A stretch of DNA of 64,000 bases from Streptomyces fulvoviolaceus. GTDB lineage: Bacteria > Actinomycetota > Actinomycetes > Streptomycetales > Streptomycetaceae. Positions within the stretch are counted from its first letter, which is position 1. Each line of letters begins with the position of its first letter. Positions 60,882-64,000 of this stretch are shown here, piece after piece. The stretch lies in contig NZ_JOEY01000024.1 in assembly GCF_000718165.1 (NCBI RefSeq), positions 62,001 to 126,000 on the forward strand, written 5' to 3'. The notes beneath the pieces are model-generated. The model did no database searches. It saw only the letters and a program-made list of their open reading frames with translations, and had not been told where the DNA came from. Both the position numbers and the translations under genes were made by a program.

Positions 60882-62313
60882 GCACGAGCGTAGCAGTGTC
60901 GGTGAACTGGTGGAACGGCTGAGGAGGGAACTCGACCGCTACTCTCCTGGTGGAAAGCTCCCGTCGAGCCGGGCCCTCGTCGAGCGCTACCGGGTGAGTC
61001 CGGTGACCGTCTCGCGGGCCCTCGGGCAGCTGGCCGCCGAGGGGCTCGTGGTCACCCGCCCCGGCGCCGGGGCGTTCCGCGCACGGCCACGCACGAGGCC
61101 CGCGCCGGCGGGGGACACGTCCTGGCAGGAGCTGGCACTGAGTGCGGACAGCGCCGCCGACCTCGTACCACGCTCGGTCGACGCCTCCGGTGTGCTGGTC
61201 TCGCTCGCCGCTCCGCCGCCCGGCGTCATCGAGTTCAACGGTGGCTATCTGCATCCGTCGCTCCAGCCCGAACAGGCGCTCGCCGCGGCGCTCGCCCGCG
61301 CCGCACGCCGTCCCGGCGCCTGGGGGCGACCGCCCATGGAGGGGCTGCCGGAGCTGCGCGAGTGGTTCGCGCGGAGCATCGGCGGGGCCGTCACCGCGGC
61401 CGAGGTGCTGATCTCCGCGGGCGGCCAGTCGGCACTCACCACCGCGCTCCGTGCACTGGCGCCTCCTGGTGCGCCCGTGCTGGTGGAGTCGCCCACGTAT
61501 CCGGGCATGCTGGCGATCGCGCGAGCGGCCGGCCTCCGTCCGGTGCCGGTTCCGGTGGACGCGGACGGAGTCCGGCCCGCGTTGCTCGCCGACGCGTTCC
61601 GGGCGACCGGCGCCCGGTTGTTCGTCTGCCAGCCGCTGTTCCAGAACCCGACCGGTGCGGTACTCGCCCCCGAACGGCGCGCCGAGGTGCTGCGCATCGC
61701 GCGCGAGGCCGGTGCGTTCGTCGTGGAGGACGACTTCGTACGACGGCTCGTGCACGAGGACGCCGGGCCGCTGCCGCGGCCGCTCGCCGCCGACGATCCC
61801 GACGGCGGGGTCGTGTACGTCGGTTCGCTCACCAAGGCGACCTCGCCCAGCTTCCGGGTGAGCGCGCTCGTCGCACGCGGCCCGGTGCTGGAACGGCTGC
61901 GCGCCATCCAGGTGGTCGACACCTTCTTCGTCCCCCGGCCGCTCCAGGAAGCGGCGCTCGAACTCGTGGGCTCCCCGGCCTGGCCCCGCCATCTGCGCAC
62001 GATCTCCGCGGAGTTGAAGACCCGCCGCGACACGATGACGGCGGCGCTGCGGTCGGGCCTCCCCGAACTCGCCCTCCCGCACATCCCGTCGGGCGGCTAC
62101 CACCTCTGGCTCCGCCTTCCCGACGGCACGGACGAGTCTGCTCTGACGGCGGCCGCCCTGCGCGCGGGCGTCGCGATCACGCCGGGCCGCCCGTACTTCA
62201 GTGCCGAACCCCCCGCGGGACACGTGCGGTTGAGCTTCGCGGCGGTGGCGGGGACCGGTGAGATCGGCGAGGGCGTACGGCGGTTGCGGGGCGCGTGCGA
62301 CGAGGTGCTCTAA
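60880..62313 (+). CDS. MocR-type GntR/aminotransferase regulator
   Basis: A 477-residue fusion. The GntR winged helix (about 5-70; LVERLRRELDRYSPGGKLPS, SRALVERYRVSPVTVSRALG) is followed by a class I aminotransferase-like domain (about 105-470). The PLP-site region is SLTKATSPSFRVSALVARG, in which the lysine of SLTK is the expected PLP ligand. It presumably controls the divergent EamA exporter. It overlaps the convergent DUF6461 gene by 4 bases. Confidence 0.92.
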   Translation: MHERSSVGELVERLRRELDRYSPGGKLPSSRALVERYRVSPVTVSRALGQLAAEGLVVTRPGAGAFRARPRTRPAPAGDTSWQELALSADSAADLVPRSVDASGVLVSLAAPPPGVIEFNGGYLHPSLQPEQALAAALARAARRPGAWGRPPMEGLPELREWFARSIGGAVTAAEVLISAGGQSALTTALRALAPPGAPVLVESPTYPGMLAIARAAGLRPVPVPVDADGVRPALLADAFRATGARLFVCQPLFQNPTGAVLAPERRAEVLRIAREAGAFVVEDDFVRRLVHEDAGPLPRPLAADDPDGGVVYVGSLTKATSPSFRVSALVARGPVLERLRAIQVVDTFFVPRPLQEAALELVGSPAWPRHLRTISAELKTRRDTMTAALRSGLPELALPHIPSGGYHLWLRLPDGTDESALTAAALRAGVAITPGRPYFSAEPPAGHVRLSFAAVAGTGEIGEGVRRLRGACDEVL

Positions 62314-62951
62314 CTGATCGGTGCTATGCCGCACCTGAACTCGGCGGAGGCGAACAGCTCGGGCGTCAGACGTACGCCCGTGATGCGGTCGGCCAGGACG
62401 AAGGAGGCCGCGGTGAGAGTCTCGAAGTCCTGGTCGTCGCCTTCATCGCCATCGAGTCCTTCGTCGCCTTCGTCGGGTTCCTCCGTGTCGAAGCCCGCTT
62501 CCCGCATCTCGGTGAGGAGTTCGTCGGGGTGGCTGCCGTCGCGGGCGTGGGCGAAGAGGGGCTCGAAGTGCAGTCGCAGGGTGCCGTCCTCGAACCAGTT
62601 GAAGTGGTCCACCGCGTTGATGTTGCGGAAGTGGGAGACCACGGTGCGCCCCCGGGAGAGGGGGAGCATGATCTCGTCCAGGGTGCCGAGGTAGCCGTTG
62701 TACTCGACCATCAGCGCCCAGCCGTCCAGGTCGGCCGCGCCCACGAACAGCCGGCTGTGGCCGGACACGTCGTACGACGGCTCGTACAGCTCCTCGACGC
62801 CGGTGACCCGGCCGGCGGGCTCCGCCTTGAGGTTCCTGAGTAGTTCCTGGGCGGTGAGCCCTCGGACGAGGGTGATGCAGTACGCCTCCGTCAGGCTCTC
62901 GTACCGCTCTTCCAGCCACGCGTAGTCGGCGGCGGTCGTGGTCTCGGTCAT
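62310..62951 (-). CDS. DUF6461 protein
   Basis: A 213-residue acidic protein (MTETTTAADYAWLEERYESL, then ADLDGWALMVEYNGYLG and NINAVDHFNWFEDGTLRLHFEPL), typical of the DUF6461 group. An Asp/Glu-rich stretch occurs near residues 155-172. Function unknown. Ends in a 4-base convergent overlap with mocR. Confidence 0.82.
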   Translation of the reverse strand: MTETTTAADYAWLEERYESLTEAYCITLVRGLTAQELLRNLKAEPAGRVTGVEELYEPSYDVSGHSRLFVGAADLDGWALMVEYNGYLGTLDEIMLPLSRGRTVVSHFRNINAVDHFNWFEDGTLRLHFEPLFAHARDGSHPDELLTEMREAGFDTEEPDEGDEGLDGDEGDDQDFETLTAASFVLADRITGVRLTPELFASAEFRCGIAPIS

Positions 62952-63034
62952 GAGTTCAGCCTCGCACCCGCCACTGACAACGCCCGGATGGAAACCGTTC
63001 GACCTCGGCTTCCCCGTCCTGCGAAGATCCCACC

Positions 63035-63463
63035 ATGACCGACCTCGCCGACGGCTACGAGATCTCCACCGACCCCGACCGCATCGACGCCGAGCGCGTC
63101 CACCACTGGTTGTCCACCGACGCGTACTGGGCGACCGGCCGTTCCCGGGAGAAGCAGGACCGCGCGATCGCGGGCTCGCTCAACTTCGGGGTGTACGAGA
63201 CGGCTTCGGGGGATCAGGTGGCGTATGCCCGGGTCGTCACCGACCGGGTGACCTTCGCGTGGCTGTGCGATGTGTACGTCGATCCGTCGGTGCGGGGCGA
63301 GGGGGTCGGGACGGCGCTGGTCGAGGCCGTACGCGAGCACCTGCGGCCGTACGGGCTGCGGCGCATCCTGCTCGCCACGCACGACGCGCACGGGGTGTAC
63401 GAGAAGGTCGGCTTCGCGGGGCTGGAGAAGCCGGACCAGTGGATGGTGCTCGTTTTCCAGTGA
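63035..63463 (+). CDS. GNAT N-acetyltransferase
   Basis: A 142-residue acetyltransferase (MTDLADGYEISTDPDRIDAE). WLCDVYVDPSVRGEGVGTALVEAV is the acetyl-CoA binding motif and GVYEKVGFAGLEKPDQWMV the C-terminal strand. Stand-alone GNAT of unknown substrate. Confidence 0.9.
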   Translation: MTDLADGYEISTDPDRIDAERVHHWLSTDAYWATGRSREKQDRAIAGSLNFGVYETASGDQVAYARVVTDRVTFAWLCDVYVDPSVRGEGVGTALVEAVREHLRPYGLRRILLATHDAHGVYEKVGFAGLEKPDQWMVLVFQ

Positions 63464-63567
63464 TGTGTCCGGCCCCGTCATGACCTTGAAGTAAGGTTTC
63501 GCCAACCCTGCGTAACTCCCGGATAACACCCCTTGACCTGCGCACTTTCTCCACTCACCATCACCGC

Positions 63568-64000
63568 ATGCCTCTTCGGATCACATTCGTCGCCGCCGCG
63601 CGCAGCTCCCCGCTGCTCGCGGAGCGCTTCGAGGACGACCGGCCGCTCGACCAGGCCGGCTGGGACGAGGTGCAGCGCGCCGCGGGGGAGTTGCTGCCGC
63701 TCGCGGCGGCGGAACTGCGCTACTGCTCGCCGATTCCGCGCAGTCGCGCCACCGGGGACGCCCTCGGTTACGCACCGCTGGTGCAACTCGCCCTGCGGGA
63801 CTGCGACATGGGCCGCTGGCGCGGGCTGACCCTCGGCGAGGCGATGGCCCGTGAGCCGGGGGCCGTGGACGCCTGGCTCGCCGATCCCCGCGCCACGCCC
63901 CACGGCGGTGAGTCGCTGCTCGCGTTCATCTCCCGGGTCGGTGACTGGCTCGACACCCGGCCCGTCGGGGACGGTGGCCGTATCGTCGCCGTGGCCGAAC
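63568..64000 (+). CDS. Degenerate histidine-phosphatase-like protein, 3' end beyond window
   Basis: The first 144 residues are visible (MPLRITFVAAARSSPLLAER). The family's later motifs are present (YCSPIPRSRATGDALG; GGESLLAFISRVGDWL), but the hallmark RHG at the first strand is replaced (FVAAARSSP), so the phospho-accepting histidine is missing. It may be a non-catalytic homologue. Cut by the right edge. Confidence 0.75.
   Translation, partial: MPLRITFVAAARSSPLLAERFEDDRPLDQAGWDEVQRAAGELLPLAAAELRYCSPIPRSRATGDALGYAPLVQLALRDCDMGRWRGLTLGEAMAREPGAVDAWLADPRATPHGGESLLAFISRVGDWLDTRPVGDGGRIVAVAE

Noticed and set aside
63464..63567. Possible cobalamin riboswitch before the histidine-phosphatase-like gene
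   Set aside because: The gap is only about 100 bases and the B12-box consensus is not present.
1..64000. tRNA genes, CRISPR arrays and insertion sequences
   Set aside because: No tRNA-like T-loop/acceptor pattern, no regularly spaced short repeats and no transposase gene were seen. The only integrase gene is the serine recombinase.

Overview
The window is chromosomal DNA from a Streptomyces species. The evidence is very high GC with G/C at third codon positions, many GTG starts, dense ATGA/GTGA start-stop overlaps, a conservon (cvnABCD plus P450), DmdR-type iron boxes, an XRE-DUF397 pair, and the core block infC-rpmI-rplT-RNA methylase-histidine kinase-pheS-pheT. From memory the gene order matches, in inverted orientation, the Streptomyces coelicolor SCO1590s-1630 region. 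The exceptions are the left-end carboxylase cluster and the mobile element near 52-59 kb.

Layout. 1-5.6 kb: a leftward operon of a biotin-dependent urea/guanidine carboxylase (cut by the left edge) and two DUF1989 partner proteins, with a divergent TetR regulator. An APC permease at 12.2-13.8 kb carries the same 26-bp operator and is probably in the same regulon. 6-10.5 kb: a five-gene conservon (sensor-like ATPase, roadblock, DUF742, GTPase, CYP157-like P450 without the K-helix EXXR motif). 10.5-16.5 kb: pseudouridine synthase, acetyltransferase, the permease, and a PadR-controlled drug-efflux ABC pair. 16.5-18.5 kb: an iron-regulated siderophore-interacting protein and a flap-type exonuclease. 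18.7-22.4 kb: a betaine-type osmoprotectant ABC transporter whose permease is fused to two tandem binding domains. 22.8-26.1 kb: XRE-cupin regulator, a BtuF-like protein without signal peptide, a TDT-family transporter and a LysR regulator. 26.2-31.3 kb: a gamma-glutamylation catabolic cluster for an amine (GlnA-like ligase, aldehyde dehydrogenase, SDR, class I amidotransferase, FadR-type regulator) with the same operator-like motif at both outward promoters. 31.3-38.9 kb: exported and membrane proteins, a mycosin protease, a beta-lactamase-fold protein, SseB and DUF1844 proteins. 38.9-46.6 kb: translation genes with a structured infC leader and a non-canonical infC start. 46.8-51.5 kb: PP2C phosphatase, an NsdA-like regulator, a NUDIX hydrolase, a small membrane protein and a 3-hydroxyacyl-CoA dehydrogenase.

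52.6-59.35 kb: a 6.7-kb integrative element with a large serine recombinase, a rolling-circle-type Rep, an XRE-DUF397 module, small genes and a long imperfect palindrome, but no FtsK-type translocase. It sits inside a Tat-exported glycosyl-hydrolase-like gene. The element brings its own in-frame 3' end for that gene, so a full-length chimera is restored and the native 3' end is stranded at the far side. This is the most striking feature of the window.

59.7-64 kb: ordinary chromosome: DUF1918 protein, an EamA exporter head-to-head with a MocR regulator (their start codons overlap), a DUF6461 protein, an acetyltransferase and the start of a degenerate histidine-phosphatase-like gene.
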